DNA of 64,000 nucleotides from Neoaquamicrobium sediminum (GCF_013240295.1 NZ_JABETK010000002.1:2108001-2172000); one strand, 5' to 3'; shown: positions 52,951-62,876, numbered from the stretch's first letter. Program-made: numbers and translations. Notes: a model not told the origin generated them from the letters alone.

Positions 52951-53182
52951 GGCTGTCGGCTCGCAGTTCGAAGGCGCTCTGGCTGTCACCAGCCTCGGAC
53001 CGTGTATCACTAGCGAAATGACACGGCCACTCTTGCGCTGTTTGCGACGGTGCGTGCCGTAATGCGTCGACCGTGACGACCCATCGCAACCCCTGTCCGA
53101 TTTCGGGTGGCTGGCCCACACCCGCAGATGCGATCACCCCACCGTCCGGCCGGGCATAACTGCAACAACAAGGACAGGAATC

Positions 53183-53941
53183 ATGTTTTCACTGAACCGA
53201 AAGGTGGCGATCGTCACCGGCGCAAGTTCGGGTATCGGCCGGGCGACCGCGCTGCTCTTCGCGCGCCAGGGTGCCAGGCTTGTGCTGGCGGCACGGCGCG
53301 AGCACGAGCTGGAGCGCGTACAATCGGAAATCGGGGCGGATGGCGGCGAAGCAGCGATCCTTGCCGGCGATGTCGCAGACGAAGCCTATGCCGCCGCATT
53401 GGTTGATCTGGCCATGTCGCGTTTCGGCAGCCTCGACATCGCTTTCAACAATGCCGGCGCTACAGGCGAAATGGGTGAATCGCACACGGTTTCACTAGAC
53501 GGCTGGAACCGAACCATCGAGACGAACCTGACCGGGGCGTTTCTCGGTGCAAAGCACCAGATTCCGGCGATGCTGGAGGATGGCGCCGGCTCGATCATCT
53601 TCACCTCCACCTTCGTCGGTTACACGGTGGGCATGCCCGGCATGGCCGCCTATGCATCGGCAAAGGCTGGCGTGATCGGTCTGACGCAGGTTCTGGCCGC
53701 CGAATACGGACCGAGGGGCATCAGGATCAACGCACTCCTTCCCGGCGGCACCGATACGCCTGCCGCCACATTCAAGACGCCGGAAGAACGTTCCTTCGTT
53801 GAAGGCCTTCACGCCCTGAAACGCGTTGCCGGGCCGGAGGAGATCGCGGCGACCGCGCTCTATCTGGCAGCCGACGAATCCAGCTTCACCACCGGAACGG
53901 CGCTTCTTGCGGACGGCGGCGTTTCGATCAACCGGGTGTGA
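53183..53941 (+). CDS. short-chain dehydrogenase/reductase
   Basis: A 252-residue classical SDR: TGASSGIG, NNAG, Ser in FTSTFVG and YASAKAG. The sequence is typical of glucose-1-dehydrogenase/3-oxoacyl-ACP reductase-like SDRs of unknown substrate. AGGA lies 5 bases before the ATG. It is divergent from soxB across 232 bases and is a single-gene unit. Confidence 0.92.
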   Translation: MFSLNRKVAIVTGASSGIGRATALLFARQGARLVLAARREHELERVQSEIGADGGEAAILAGDVADEAYAAALVDLAMSRFGSLDIAFNNAGATGEMGESHTVSLDGWNRTIETNLTGAFLGAKHQIPAMLEDGAGSIIFTSTFVGYTVGMPGMAAYASAKAGVIGLTQVLAAEYGPRGIRINALLPGGTDTPAATFKTPEERSFVEGLHALKRVAGPEEIAATALYLAADESSFTTGTALLADGGVSINRV

Positions 53942-54124
53942 TTGAAAAGTGGTGTCCGGCCCGGTGAAGACAGAGAACCGCGCCGGGCATCGCTTTCCGC
54001 TCGACAAGCCTTTTGCGTTCTGCTAAGAGCCGCCGCAATTCGTGGTGTATCCGCCGCGGGGGCGCATGGGTATTGCGTCCGGAATTTTTTGACAACGCAC
54101 ATCAACCGGAAGACAGGAACGCAC

Positions 54125-54358
54125 GTGCAGGTACTCGTCCGCGACAACAATGTTGACCAGGCGCTCCGCGCTCTCAAGAAGAAGATGCAGCGCGAAGGTA
54201 TCTTCCGCGAAATGAAGATGCGCGGACATTACGAGAAGCCGTCCGAGAAGCGCGCCCGCGAAAAGGCCGAAGCCGTTCGCCGCGCCCGCAAGCTGGCTCG
54301 CAAGCGCGCACAGCGTGAAGGTCTCGTTGCTGGCGGCCGTTCGGCTCCTGCACGCTGA
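54125..54358 (+). CDS. rpsU: 30S ribosomal protein bS21
   Basis: This 77-residue, very basic protein assembles on the small subunit platform near the Shine-Dalgarno pairing site. [25 protein letters not shown] is the bS21 N-terminus; the C-terminal half is a Lys/Arg/Ala helix longer than in enteric bacteria, as usual in rhizobia. The start is GTG 54125, set by AGGA 6 bases upstream and by the family N-terminus. Confidence 0.96.
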   Translation: MQVLVRDNNVDQALRALKKKMQREGIFREMKMRGHYEKPSEKRAREKAEAVRRARKLARKRAQREGLVAGGRSAPAR

Positions 54359-54511
54359 TCACGCCAAGTTTTCGTCCTTTTCCGGCGATACCGACTAAGG
54401 TGGCGCGATGAGAATCGTCGCCACCTTTTTGATTCCAGCCCGCAGCCATTGCGCGGAACGTCTTCGTCCCCGGCACGTTCCGGTGGGGCGATGAAGCAGG
54501 GGGAGCCCAAG

Positions 54512-55363
54512 ATGACAGAAGCTGCAACCTTTCGCGGTCCCGAGGTCAAGCTGACGGTCGCCGCTCTGGTTATGGCCGCCGCACTGTCCCTTGCCGGATG
54601 CCAGACCTCGACAGGCCCGCTCGTAGAGGTCTCCGAGGCCGAAGCAGCCCAGGCGTCTACGGAGAATATCTCTTCCCTCTCCGCCGTCATCCAGCGCAGC
54701 CCGAACGATCCGGAAGGCTACAATGTGCGCGGCTCGGCCTACGGGCGCGGCGGACGTTATCAGGACGCGCTGAAGGATTTCGAGACAGCGGTCCGTCTCA
54801 ATCCCAACTTCTACCAGGCCTATTCCAATCGCGCACTGATCTATCGATATATGGGCGACCAGCAGGCTGCGCTGCAGGACTACAACCGGGCACTGCAGAT
54901 CAACCCAAACTACGATGCTGCCTATATCGGCCGCGGCAACCTCTACCGCCTTGCCGGGCGCGGCAACGAGGCCTTCCAGGACTTCGAGCGCGCCATTCAG
55001 CTCGACACCACCGACCCGCGCGCCTACCACAATCGCGGGCTTCTCTATCAGGCGCGCGGCCAGCACGACTTCGCGATCGAGGATTTCGCCAAGGCCATCT
55101 CGCTGGCGCCCAACGCCGCCGAACCTTACAACGGCCGTGGCCTGTCCTATCTGGCTCGCAACGACGAAGACAACGCGCTCGCGGATTTCAACACGGCGAT
55201 CCGTCTCGACAAGACCAACGCCGAGGCCTGGGCCTATCAGGGACTGATCCTCGAACGGCGGGGCGACAACACGCGGGCCGCGCGATCCTATGGCGAGGCA
55301 GCGCGGCTGGATCCCAATCTCAAGGCGGCCAAGGACGGCCTCGCCCGCACCAAGGGCGCCTGA
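54512..55363 (+). CDS. TPR-repeat lipoprotein
   Basis: About 283 residues. A signal peptide ends at a lipobox LSLAGC (cysteine near residue 33). About seven tetratricopeptide repeats of 34 residues follow (for example YNVRGSAYGRGGRYQDALKDFETAVRLNPN), resembling NlpI-like scaffolds that help organise envelope enzymes. GGGGAG lies 6 bases before ATG 54512; upstream in-frame ATGs exist at 54449 and 54491. The partner is unknown. Confidence 0.9.
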   Translation: MTEAATFRGPEVKLTVAALVMAAALSLAGCQTSTGPLVEVSEAEAAQASTENISSLSAVIQRSPNDPEGYNVRGSAYGRGGRYQDALKDFETAVRLNPNFYQAYSNRALIYRYMGDQQAALQDYNRALQINPNYDAAYIGRGNLYRLAGRGNEAFQDFERAIQLDTTDPRAYHNRGLLYQARGQHDFAIEDFAKAISLAPNAAEPYNGRGLSYLARNDEDNALADFNTAIRLDKTNAEAWAYQGLILERRGDNTRAARSYGEAARLDPNLKAAKDGLARTKGA

Positions 55364-55476
55364 GCGACTTCTTCGCAACAAGCCACGTACGCGGGCGAGG
55401 ATGCGAATTGTCGGCCGCAAGGTAGACCGCGTCTGGATCGCTGGCGCATGGTGCGCTTCGTCAACGAGGCTTGCCA

Positions 55477-56064
55477 ATGAACTGCCTGATCGTCCGCGCT
55501 CATCCGCTTGAGGAAAATCTCACCCGCCGGTTCTCCGATTTCGCGTCGAACAGGCTGGAAGCAGCCGGGCACGAGGTCTCGCTTGTCGACCTTTACGCCG
55601 AGGATTTCGATCCGCGCCTGACGGCCGCCGAGCGTGCCTCATATTATGCCGACCGGTATGATCGGTCAGGCATGGAGCGCCATATCGCGGCACTCGGCGC
55701 AGCCGAAATGCTGGTGCTCGCCTTTCCGACCTGGTGGTTCGGACCACCGGCGATCATGAAGGGCTGGCTCGACCGTGTCATGGCGCCAGGTATCGCCTTT
55801 GACCATGGTCGCGATTTCGGGCCGATCGTGCCGAAGCTTCCCGGCCTCAAACAGGTGATCGCCATCACCACGCTCGGCTCGCCATGGTGGGTCGACCGGT
55901 TGGTGTTGCGGCGACCGGTGCGCCGTGTCCTCAAGACTGCCGTCTTCGGCGGCTGCGCACCCAATGCACGCTTCACCTATCTGCCTTTCTATCAGGCCGA
56001 GACAGCGACGGACGACAGGATTGCCCGTTTCGAGAAGCGTATCGCCCGAGCGATCGGAAGCTGA
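55477..56064 (+). CDS. NQO/MdaB-type flavodoxin-fold NAD(P)H dehydrogenase (quinone)
   Basis: A 195-residue flavodoxin-like oxidoreductase. NCLIVRAHPLEENLTRRF and FPTWWFGPPAIMKGWLDRV are the FMN-binding segments shared by NQO1, MdaB and KefF. It reduces quinones by two electrons, limiting radical formation. GAGG lies 7 bases before ATG 55477; an upstream TTG is possible. A regulator with an operator-like dyad follows after 86 bases. Confidence 0.9.
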   Translation: MNCLIVRAHPLEENLTRRFSDFASNRLEAAGHEVSLVDLYAEDFDPRLTAAERASYYADRYDRSGMERHIAALGAAEMLVLAFPTWWFGPPAIMKGWLDRVMAPGIAFDHGRDFGPIVPKLPGLKQVIAITTLGSPWWVDRLVLRRPVRRVLKTAVFGGCAPNARFTYLPFYQAETATDDRIARFEKRIARAIGS

Positions 56065-56112
56065 AGCTCCCGGTTTTGGCCCAAGGCTTGTTTCTAGGCT
56101 GGCCGGCACAAT

Positions 56113-56142
56113 CAATATAGAAACCTTTTGGTTTTTATATTG
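56113..56142. promoter_or_regulatory. strong operator-like dyad before the SufR-like regulator
   Basis: CAATATAGAAACC (56113-56125), TTTT, GGTTTTTATATTG (56130-56142) is an inverted repeat with 13-bp arms and one mismatch, in an AT-rich island 8 bases before the regulator's ATG. Binding here would block translation start and promoter alike, so autoregulation of the regulator-MFS-LysE unit is likely. Confidence 0.7.
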
Positions 56143-56150
56143 AGGTCAGC

Positions 56151-56798
56151 ATGCAGACGCCAGCTACCAGCGCGGATCGGATCCTGCGCTTCCTCAAGTT
56201 CCGGGGACCGCAGACCGCGGAAACGCTCGCGCGCCATCTCGGCATAACCGTTCCGGGCACCCGCAAACATCTCGGCGCTTTGCTTGATGAGGGTCTCGTG
56301 CAGCATTTCGACGAGGCGGGGTCGGTCGGCCGCCCACGACGTTACTGGCAACTGACCGAGAAGGCGCAGGCCCGCTTTCCAGACGCTCACGCAGCGCTGA
56401 CCGTGGAAATGATCGCCTCGATCCGCGCTGTCTTCGGTAACGACGGTCTCGACCGCCTGATCGGTGAACGTGAGCGCCAGACACTGGCCCGCTACCGCAC
56501 CGCGCTTGCCGGGATTGATGAGTTCGCCGCGCGGGTCGAGTGCCTCACCCGGCTTCGCAGCGAGGAAGGCTACATGGCCGAAACCATCAAGCTCGACGAT
56601 GGCGCGCTGCTGCTCGTGGAAAATCACTGCCCGATCTGCGCGGCAGCGCGAACCTGCCAGAACTTCTGCCGGTCCGAACTCGATGTCTTCGCGGCAGCCC
56701 TGGGTCCCGACGTGGTGATCGAGCGCGGCGAACACCTGCTTTCCGGCAGTCGCCGGTGCACCTACCGTATCGTACCGGTCAAGGAGTTCGCGGCATGA
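56151..56798 (+). CDS. SufR-like winged-helix regulator with a C-terminal cysteine cluster
   Basis: A 215-residue regulator. The N-terminal winged helix (residues 8-70: ILRFLKFRGPQTAETLARHLGITVPGTRKHL to GRPRRYWQLTEK) resembles DeoR/ArsR-type SufR proteins. The C-terminal region has Cys160, Cys163, Cys169, Cys173 and Cys203 with His159, the kind of cluster that holds Fe-S in SufR. A role sensing iron-sulfur or redox state is inference. Its stop overlaps the MFS start as ATGA. Confidence 0.85.
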   Translation: MQTPATSADRILRFLKFRGPQTAETLARHLGITVPGTRKHLGALLDEGLVQHFDEAGSVGRPRRYWQLTEKAQARFPDAHAALTVEMIASIRAVFGNDGLDRLIGERERQTLARYRTALAGIDEFAARVECLTRLRSEEGYMAETIKLDDGALLLVENHCPICAAARTCQNFCRSELDVFAAALGPDVVIERGEHLLSGSRRCTYRIVPVKEFAA

Positions 56799-58228
56799 GC
56801 CATACGCAAGAGCTGCGTCCTGACTGGCGTGACCTGTGGGCGAGCGGTGACCTTGGCCGCTTCTGCTTCATCTCGCTCGGCATCGTCCTGCATGCCTCCA
56901 ACGAGACGATGATCGCCACCATCATGCCGAGCATGATCTCCGACATATCCGGTGTCGAACTCGTCGGCTGGTCTCTCTCCATCTACGAGATTGGCTCCAT
57001 CACCGCAGGGGCCGCCGCCGGGCGGCTGGTCAGCTACATGGCGCTGCGCACCAACATGGTCGTCGCCGCCCTGCTTTATGCAGCCGGCGCCGCGCTCTGC
57101 GCCACCGCGCCCGACATGCACTGGTTTCTCGCCGGCCGGTTGCTCGAAGGCTTTGGCGGCGGCGCGCTCGTATCGCTGTCCTATGTGTCGATCGAGAGGG
57201 TGTTCCCGCGCCTGATCTGGCCGCAGCTCTTCGCCATCATCTCGGTTGTCTGGGGCGTGTCGGCCTTCGGCGGCCCCTTGGTCGGCGCGCTTTTTGCAGA
57301 AACCGCCTCGTGGCGCTGGGCGTTCGGCGCGTTTGCCATCGCCGGAGCCGGCATGGCGCTGGTCAGCCTCGGAGTGCTGCGCGGGCCGCAGGCCACACAG
57401 CGCAAGACCAGCCCCGAAGGCGTGCCGCCCTTCCCCTGGTTGCCGCTCCTGGTGATGGCGGCAGCGATCATGGCGATCGCCCTCGCGGGCGTCCGCAACG
57501 ACCTCGCCAGCGCCGTCATACTGCTTGCGGTCGGCGCTGTCGGCCTTGCCGCGTTCTTCCTGCTCGACGCCAGGAAACCACGTTCGCGGCTGTTCCCGAC
57601 GCGGCCGCTCGACATGCGCACGCAGGTCGGCAACGGCATCGTCATGATGGCGGCATTGTCGGCCGGCACCATAAGCTTCTCGATTTACGGCCCGCTGATA
57701 CTCACCAGCCTGCATGGTATATCGATCCTGACCACCGGATACATCATCGCGGCGGAATCGATTGCCTGGTCGGTCATGTCCATCCTCGTCGCCAAGGCGC
57801 AGCCGCAGCACGAGCGCGCGATCATTCTTGCCGGCGCTCTGATGATTTTCGGCGGCATGGCCGGCTTCGTCTTCGCCGTTCCTGGTGGCTCGATACCGTT
57901 GATACTCGCCTGCGCGGTGCTGCAGGGCGGTGGCTTCGGCATTGCCTGGCCGTTCGTCACCCGTCTCATCGTTTCCTCCGCGCGTGAGGAGGAACGAACC
58001 GTCACGTCGTCGGCCGTGCCAACCATGCAGAGGATCGGCTACGCCGCCGGCGCGGCATTGGCCGGCATCGTCGCCAATGCGGCTGGATTCTCCGAAGGTC
58101 TTTCGGGTGAAACAGCGGCAAGCGTGGCCCAATGGCTGTTCCTTGCATTCCTGCCCTTCGGCGTGCTGGGTTCCGTCGCGGCGCTACGGCTGATGAACGG
58201 CGAGCGCAAGCGCACCACGATGGAATAG
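56795..58228 (+). CDS. MFS family transporter
   Basis: A 477-residue inner-membrane transporter with about 12-14 hydrophobic segments. SNETMIATIMPSMISDISG near the N-terminus and the GRLLEGFGGGALVSLSYVSIERVFP block are typical of drug:H+ antiporters of the DHA2/EmrB-like group. A likely efflux pump under the adjacent regulator; substrate unknown. ATGA coupling with the regulator; LysE follows after 2 bases. Confidence 0.9.
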   Translation: MSHTQELRPDWRDLWASGDLGRFCFISLGIVLHASNETMIATIMPSMISDISGVELVGWSLSIYEIGSITAGAAAGRLVSYMALRTNMVVAALLYAAGAALCATAPDMHWFLAGRLLEGFGGGALVSLSYVSIERVFPRLIWPQLFAIISVVWGVSAFGGPLVGALFAETASWRWAFGAFAIAGAGMALVSLGVLRGPQATQRKTSPEGVPPFPWLPLLVMAAAIMAIALAGVRNDLASAVILLAVGAVGLAAFFLLDARKPRSRLFPTRPLDMRTQVGNGIVMMAALSAGTISFSIYGPLILTSLHGISILTTGYIIAAESIAWSVMSILVAKAQPQHERAIILAGALMIFGGMAGFVFAVPGGSIPLILACAVLQGGGFGIAWPFVTRLIVSSAREEERTVTSSAVPTMQRIGYAAGAALAGIVANAAGFSEGLSGETAASVAQWLFLAFLPFGVLGSVAALRLMNGERKRTTME

Positions 58229-58230
58229 CC

Positions 58231-58860
58231 ATGCCCGAGACGACAAACCTGATCGCTTTCGCCCTCATCGCGCTCGGCATGGTGCTGACGCCCGGCCCCA
58301 ACATGATCTACCTGATATCCCGGTCTATCAGCCAGGGTGCCGTCGCCGGCCTGATCTCGCTGGGCGGCGTGGCGCTCGGTTTCGTCTTCTACATGCTCGC
58401 CGCCGTCTTCGGCATAACCGCGCTGGTGATGGCGGTGCCCTTTGCCTACGATTTGCTTCGCTTTGCAGGCGCGGCCTATCTGCTGTGGCTTGCGTGGCAG
58501 GCCGTGCGGCCCGGCGGGCGCTCGCCGTTTCAGGTGCGCGAGTTGCCGAAGGACAGCCCGCGCAAGCTGTTCCTGATGGGACTGTTTACCAATCTCCTGA
58601 ACCCCAAGGCGGCCGTGCTTTACATGTCGCTTCTGCCGCAGTTCATCGATCCTGCAGGCAACGTGCTCACGCAGGCCCTCACCCTCGGCTTCATGCAGAT
58701 CGCGATCAGCTTCGTGGTCAACGCGATGATCGCCATCGCCGCAGGCGGCATCGCGCTCTTCCTGATGAGGCACCCGTTCTGGCTGGCGCTCCAGCGCTGG
58801 TTCATGGGAACCGTCCTGGCCGGCCTCGCCGTCAGCATGGCTATCGAAGCGCGGCGCTAG
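58231..58860 (+). CDS. LysE/RhtB family exporter
   Basis: A 209-residue membrane protein with about six helices. LGMVLTPGPNMIYLISRSISQG and the GLFTNLLNPKAAVLYMSLLPQFID block are the LysE/RhtB signatures; members export amino acids or similar small molecules. It is the last gene of the regulator-MFS-LysE unit and converges on the polyamine transporter operon with 6 bases between the stops. Confidence 0.92.
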   Translation: MPETTNLIAFALIALGMVLTPGPNMIYLISRSISQGAVAGLISLGGVALGFVFYMLAAVFGITALVMAVPFAYDLLRFAGAAYLLWLAWQAVRPGGRSPFQVRELPKDSPRKLFLMGLFTNLLNPKAAVLYMSLLPQFIDPAGNVLTQALTLGFMQIAISFVVNAMIAIAAGGIALFLMRHPFWLALQRWFMGTVLAGLAVSMAIEARR

Positions 58861-58866
58861 AACACC

Positions 58867-59673
58867 CTACGCCGCTTTGCCCGCCCTCGCCTGCCTGCGC
58901 CGCGCGATCTCGTAGGCGACGGCGCCCAGAACCGTGATCGCGATCATGATAAGCGCCAGCGCGTTGACGGCTGGCGTCAGTCCGGTCCGCACCTTGGTGG
59001 CGATGAACACGGTCAGCGGCGTGTCGAACCCGCGCACGAACAGCGTCGTGTTGTAGTTCTCGACCGACTGGAGCACGGCGAGGAAGGCTGCCGCGATCAG
59101 GGCCGGCTTGAGGAACGGCAACAGGATGCGCCGGAACACCATGAATTTCGACGCTCCAAGGCCGAGTGCCGCCTCCTCCTGCGTGCGGTCGAAGCGTTGC
59201 AGCCGCGCGGCGACCATCAGCATGACGTAGCAGATGATGAAGCTCGCCTGCGCGACGACGATGAGGAACAACCCGCCCCCGACGCCAAGCTGGCGCCACA
59301 GGACCAGCGTGGCGATGCCGATGACGACACCGGGCGTGAGCAGTGGCGAGACCATCACGGCGTAGAGGAAACCGCGTGCCCGCGCGTGCAGGCTGGTCAG
59401 CATCAGCGCCGCAGCCGTACCGACCGGCAGCGCGATCAACACAACAAAGAACGCGACCACGATGGACGTCCAGACCGACTGCCACATCGCGCTGTCGGAC
59501 CAGAGTTCGGAGAACCATTGCAGGGTTGTACCCTGCCACGGCGTGACCGTCGGAAACCGGCTCGCATTGAAGGTCGCAGCCCCCATGATCGCGAGCGGCG
59601 CGAACAGATAGACAAAAAACGCGACGAGATAGAAGCCGAACAAGGCGCGCGAGATGCGGTCAGCGGCGCTCAT
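58867..59673 (-). CDS. Pot-type ABC transporter permease (PotC/PotI-like)
   Basis: A 268-residue permease with six helices. EAALGLGASKFMVFRRILLPFLKPAL is the EAA coupling loop that contacts the ATPase. As second permease it pairs with the gene upstream, whose stop overlaps its ATG in ATGA. I choose ATG 59673 for that reason. Polyamine import is likely but not proven. Confidence 0.9.
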   Translation of the reverse strand: MSAADRISRALFGFYLVAFFVYLFAPLAIMGAATFNASRFPTVTPWQGTTLQWFSELWSDSAMWQSVWTSIVVAFFVVLIALPVGTAAALMLTSLHARARGFLYAVMVSPLLTPGVVIGIATLVLWRQLGVGGGLFLIVVAQASFIICYVMLMVAARLQRFDRTQEEAALGLGASKFMVFRRILLPFLKPALIAAAFLAVLQSVENYNTTLFVRGFDTPLTVFIATKVRTGLTPAVNALALIMIAITVLGAVAYEIARRRQARAGKAA

Positions 59674-60551
59674 TTCGCGACGTCCGTCAGGTTCACGCGC
59701 GCCAGCTTCAGCGTCACCAGCACCACCGCCAGGCAAAGCACGAGCAGCACCAGCGCATAGGCGGCACCGCGGTTCCAGTCGCCGCCCTCGAAGAACCAGT
59801 TGTAGATGATTTCGGTGAACCAGCGGCTGCCCGGCGCACCGAGCAGCGCCGGCGCGACATAGGAGCCGGCTGCGAGCATGAAGGTGAAGACGCAGCCGGT
59901 AGCGATGCCGGCCTTTGCATGCGGCATCACCACGCGCCAGTGAATGCGCCAGGTCGATGCGCCGAGGTCACGCGCCGCCTCGATCTGCGCCTTTTCAAGG
60001 CTTTCGATCGCGTTGTAGATCGGAAACAGCATGAACAGGATATAGGCGTAGATCATGCCCGCCAGCACGCCGCCATTGCCGTAATATCGCATCGGCTCGT
60101 CGATGACGCCGACACCGAGCAGCAGCGCATTGAGCGGCCCGCGGAAGGCGAGCAGGATGTACCAGGCGAGCGTGCGCAGCACCTCGTTGATCCAGAACGG
60201 GATCGTCAGAGCAAGGAGCGCGATGGCCGTCTGGCTGGGCGTCGCGTGCTGCGCCAGCCAGAAGGCGAGCGGATAGCAGACCACGAATGTCGCGAACGCC
60301 ACGAAGGCGCTCGCCCAGATCGTCTTGAAGAAGATCGAGCGGTGGACTGCCTCGTTGGCGAGATAAAGCACGTTGTCGAGCGAATAGACGTCGTTCGGTC
60401 CGCCGATCTGGGAAGGCGGCAGGTTCGGTCGCAATGCGTAGTCGACCATCATGATGTTGGGCGCGAGCACCATGCCCGCAATCCACAACAGCACCAGGGC
60501 CAGGAAGGTGGTGGCAAGCCCGCCGCCGAAGCGCTTGTAGAGCTCACCCAT
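59670..60551 (-). CDS. Pot-type ABC transporter permease (PotB/PotH-like)
   Basis: A 293-residue permease with six helices. EAARDLGASTWRIHWRVVMPHAKAGI is the EAA loop, and NEVLRTLAWYILLAFRGPLN is typical of PotH/PotB. The start ATG 60551 overlaps the ATPase stop by 8 bases. An extended frame upstream lies inside the ATPase gene and is not coding. Confidence 0.9.
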   Translation of the reverse strand: MGELYKRFGGGLATTFLALVLLWIAGMVLAPNIMMVDYALRPNLPPSQIGGPNDVYSLDNVLYLANEAVHRSIFFKTIWASAFVAFATFVVCYPLAFWLAQHATPSQTAIALLALTIPFWINEVLRTLAWYILLAFRGPLNALLLGVGVIDEPMRYYGNGGVLAGMIYAYILFMLFPIYNAIESLEKAQIEAARDLGASTWRIHWRVVMPHAKAGIATGCVFTFMLAAGSYVAPALLGAPGSRWFTEIIYNWFFEGGDWNRGAAYALVLLVLCLAVVLVTLKLARVNLTDVAK

Positions 60552-61610
60552 CGGCAAGCACCACGGCATGGCGCTGGTCGAACGCGAAGGAGGCGCGAGA
60601 GCCGATGGCAGGCGCGCTCGAAAGATCTGTGCTGGAGATCGAGGCGACGAGTTCCGACCCGTCGTCGAGGCGGCCATGGGCGAGCGCGAACGCGCCCTCG
60701 AAATCGATCCGCTCCACGGTGGCATTCAACGTGTTGTCGCCGCCCTTGCCTGTCGTGAGCGCCTCCGGCCGCACGTAGAGCCGAGCGGCATGTCCCTGCG
60801 CTACGTCCGGCCCTGCCCGGCCGCGCATGACGCCGAGCTTCGTTTCGATGGACGCGATACCCGCTTCAATCGCCGCGATCTTGCCGGAAAAAGCATTGGT
60901 TTCGCCGACGAAGGCCGCCACGAACGGCGTCGCCGGGTTGTCGTAGAGTTCGCGCGGCGCGCCCACCTGTTGCAGCACGCCGGCACTCATCACCGCGATG
61001 CGATCGGACATCGCAAGCGCCTCAGACTGGTCGTGCGTGATGTAGATGAAGGTGACGCCGGTGCGCTTCTGCAACGCGCGCAGCTCGGCACGCATGTGCT
61101 GGCGCAACTTCAGGTCCAGCGCCGACAGCGGTTCGTCGAGCAGCAGCACCTGCGGTTCGACCGCGAGCGCGCGGGCAATCGCCACGCGCTGGCGCTGGCC
61201 GCCGGAAAGCTCGCCCGGCATGCGGTCGCCGTAGCCTTCCAGCGCGATCAGTGTCAGCAGTTCGTCGGCCCGCTTGCGCCGCTCGGCCTTTGAGGCCCCC
61301 GCGCTTCCAGCCCGAAGGCGATGTTTTCCCAGACCGGCATAAGCGGAAACAGTGCCAGCGACTGAAAGATCATCGCCGTCGGCCGCTGGTCCGGGCCAAG
61401 CCCCGCCATGTCGCGCCCGCCGATGACGATCCGGCCCTCGGTCGGGTTCAGGAAGCCGGCTATCATCCGCAGGATGGTGGTCTTGCCGCATCCCGAGGGC
61501 CCGAGGATGGAAAAGAACTCGCCACTCTCCACCGTAAACGAGACGCCGCCCACGGCCCGCGTCGTGCCAAAGGTCATGCCGATGTCGTGAAGTTCAACCG
61601 AATGCGACAT
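60544..61610 (-). CDS. Pot-type ABC transporter ATPase (PotA/PotG-like) (frameshifted)
   Basis: About 355 residues. Walker [10 protein letters not shown], signature LSGGQRQRV, Walker [12 protein letters not shown], switch His in YITHDQ, then a TOBE-type C-terminal domain. The frame breaks at CCCCC 61296-61300 (GGGGG on the coding strand); a sixth G restores [18 protein letters not shown]. It energises uptake through the two permeases and the binding protein encoded upstream. Confidence 0.92.
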
Positions 61611-61701
61611 GCCGCCCCTTCTTCAATCCGGTATTCCAGCCATGCCGCGCACGGGCGCCGGTGCATCGGGAGCCGCCAGTCGGCGGCTCCCGAATAATGG
61701 A

Positions 61702-62829
61702 TCAGGCCGAGAGGAAGCGGTCCTGATATTCGTTGCGCTTGGTGACGTACCAGCTCTCCTGGATCGGCCACCACCACAGCTTGTCGAGCGCGTCGCCCGG
61801 ATAGGCTGCGGCGAAGAACGCCTTGGCTTCGTCGGACAACAGGTCGGCAGCGCCCACTGCGGTCGAGTTGATCGACGTGGCATTGGAGTACATCGCGCCT
61901 GCTTCCGGCGTCAGGAACCAGTTGATGAAGGCATAGGCCTGGTCGATGTTTTCCGCGCCTGAAGGGATCGAGACGCCTTCCATCCACGCCAGTGCGCCTT
62001 CCTTCGGCGCGATGAAACCGACCGGCAGGCCTTCCTTGGCAAGTGCCGCACCGGTCGAATCCCAAGTCTGGCCGATCGCCGCGCCGTTGACGCGGAACGC
62101 GCCCTGCGCCTCGTTCTCGTTCGACCAGAACTGCACGATGTTGCCCTTGCGGGCGATCGCCTCGGCGAGGATCACGTCGAAGATTTCGACCTGAGCTTCC
62201 GGGCTGGCAAAGGCGTCGAGCAGCGGGCGCGGCAGCTTGCCTTCCGCTTCGAGCCAGAGACCGAGACCGACGAGGCTTGAATGGCCGCGGACAGTGGCCT
62301 TGCCTGCCATCTCTTCCTTCCAGATGTCGCCGTAGGATGCGGTGCCGTATTCCAGCGGAGCCTGTTCCTTGTCGAAGGCGAGCGCCTCCGTGCCCCAGTC
62401 AGTCGGCACCTGATAGCGCTTGCCGTCGACCACCGCGCCGAACTTGGCGGAATTTTCCCAGGCGCTCGGCAGGCACTTTGCGACTTCGATCTTCGCCTCG
62501 TCGAGCGGCTGGATCAGCTCGAATTCGACGTAGTTCGGCACGCGGTCAACGGTCGGCCAGATGATGTCGAAGCCGGCGCCGTTGTTGGCGCGGAGCTGGT
62601 TCAGCAGCTCGTCATTGGTGCCGTAGGGCGTGTAGTTGGCCTTGATGCCGGTGGACTTCTCGAACGCGGCCAGCATCTCGTCGTTGAGGTAGCCTGCCCA
62701 GGCAAAGACGTTGACTGAGCCGGATGACCCTTGCGCGAAGCCCTTGCGGGACACGAAGGGGGCTGCGAGCGAAAGCCCCGCCACGCTTGCGGCGCCCTTG
62801 AGTAGCGTGCGTCTTTGGAACATTGCCAT
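61702..62829 (-). CDS. Pot-type extracellular substrate-binding protein, probable Tat substrate
   Basis: A 375-residue PotD/PotF-family protein that would bind spermidine, putrescine or a related cation in the periplasm. The N-terminus MAMFQRRTLLKGAASVAGLSLAAPFVSRKGFAQ carries a twin-arginine motif (RRTLLK) and a hydrophobic core, so Tat export is likely. NVFAWAGYLNDEMLAAFEKSTG and WPTVDRVPN are family features. GGGAG lies 7 bases before the ATG. It heads the leftward binding protein-ATPase-permease-permease operon. Confidence 0.9.
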   Translation of the reverse strand: MAMFQRRTLLKGAASVAGLSLAAPFVSRKGFAQGSSGSVNVFAWAGYLNDEMLAAFEKSTGIKANYTPYGTNDELLNQLRANNGAGFDIIWPTVDRVPNYVEFELIQPLDEAKIEVAKCLPSAWENSAKFGAVVDGKRYQVPTDWGTEALAFDKEQAPLEYGTASYGDIWKEEMAGKATVRGHSSLVGLGLWLEAEGKLPRPLLDAFASPEAQVEIFDVILAEAIARKGNIVQFWSNENEAQGAFRVNGAAIGQTWDSTGAALAKEGLPVGFIAPKEGALAWMEGVSIPSGAENIDQAYAFINWFLTPEAGAMYSNATSINSTAVGAADLLSDEAKAFFAAAYPGDALDKLWWWPIQESWYVTKRNEYQDRFLSA

Positions 62830-62876
62830 GAAAGTTCTCCCTGTCAGGTTGCGTATTGCACGCGTTTATTTTCGCT

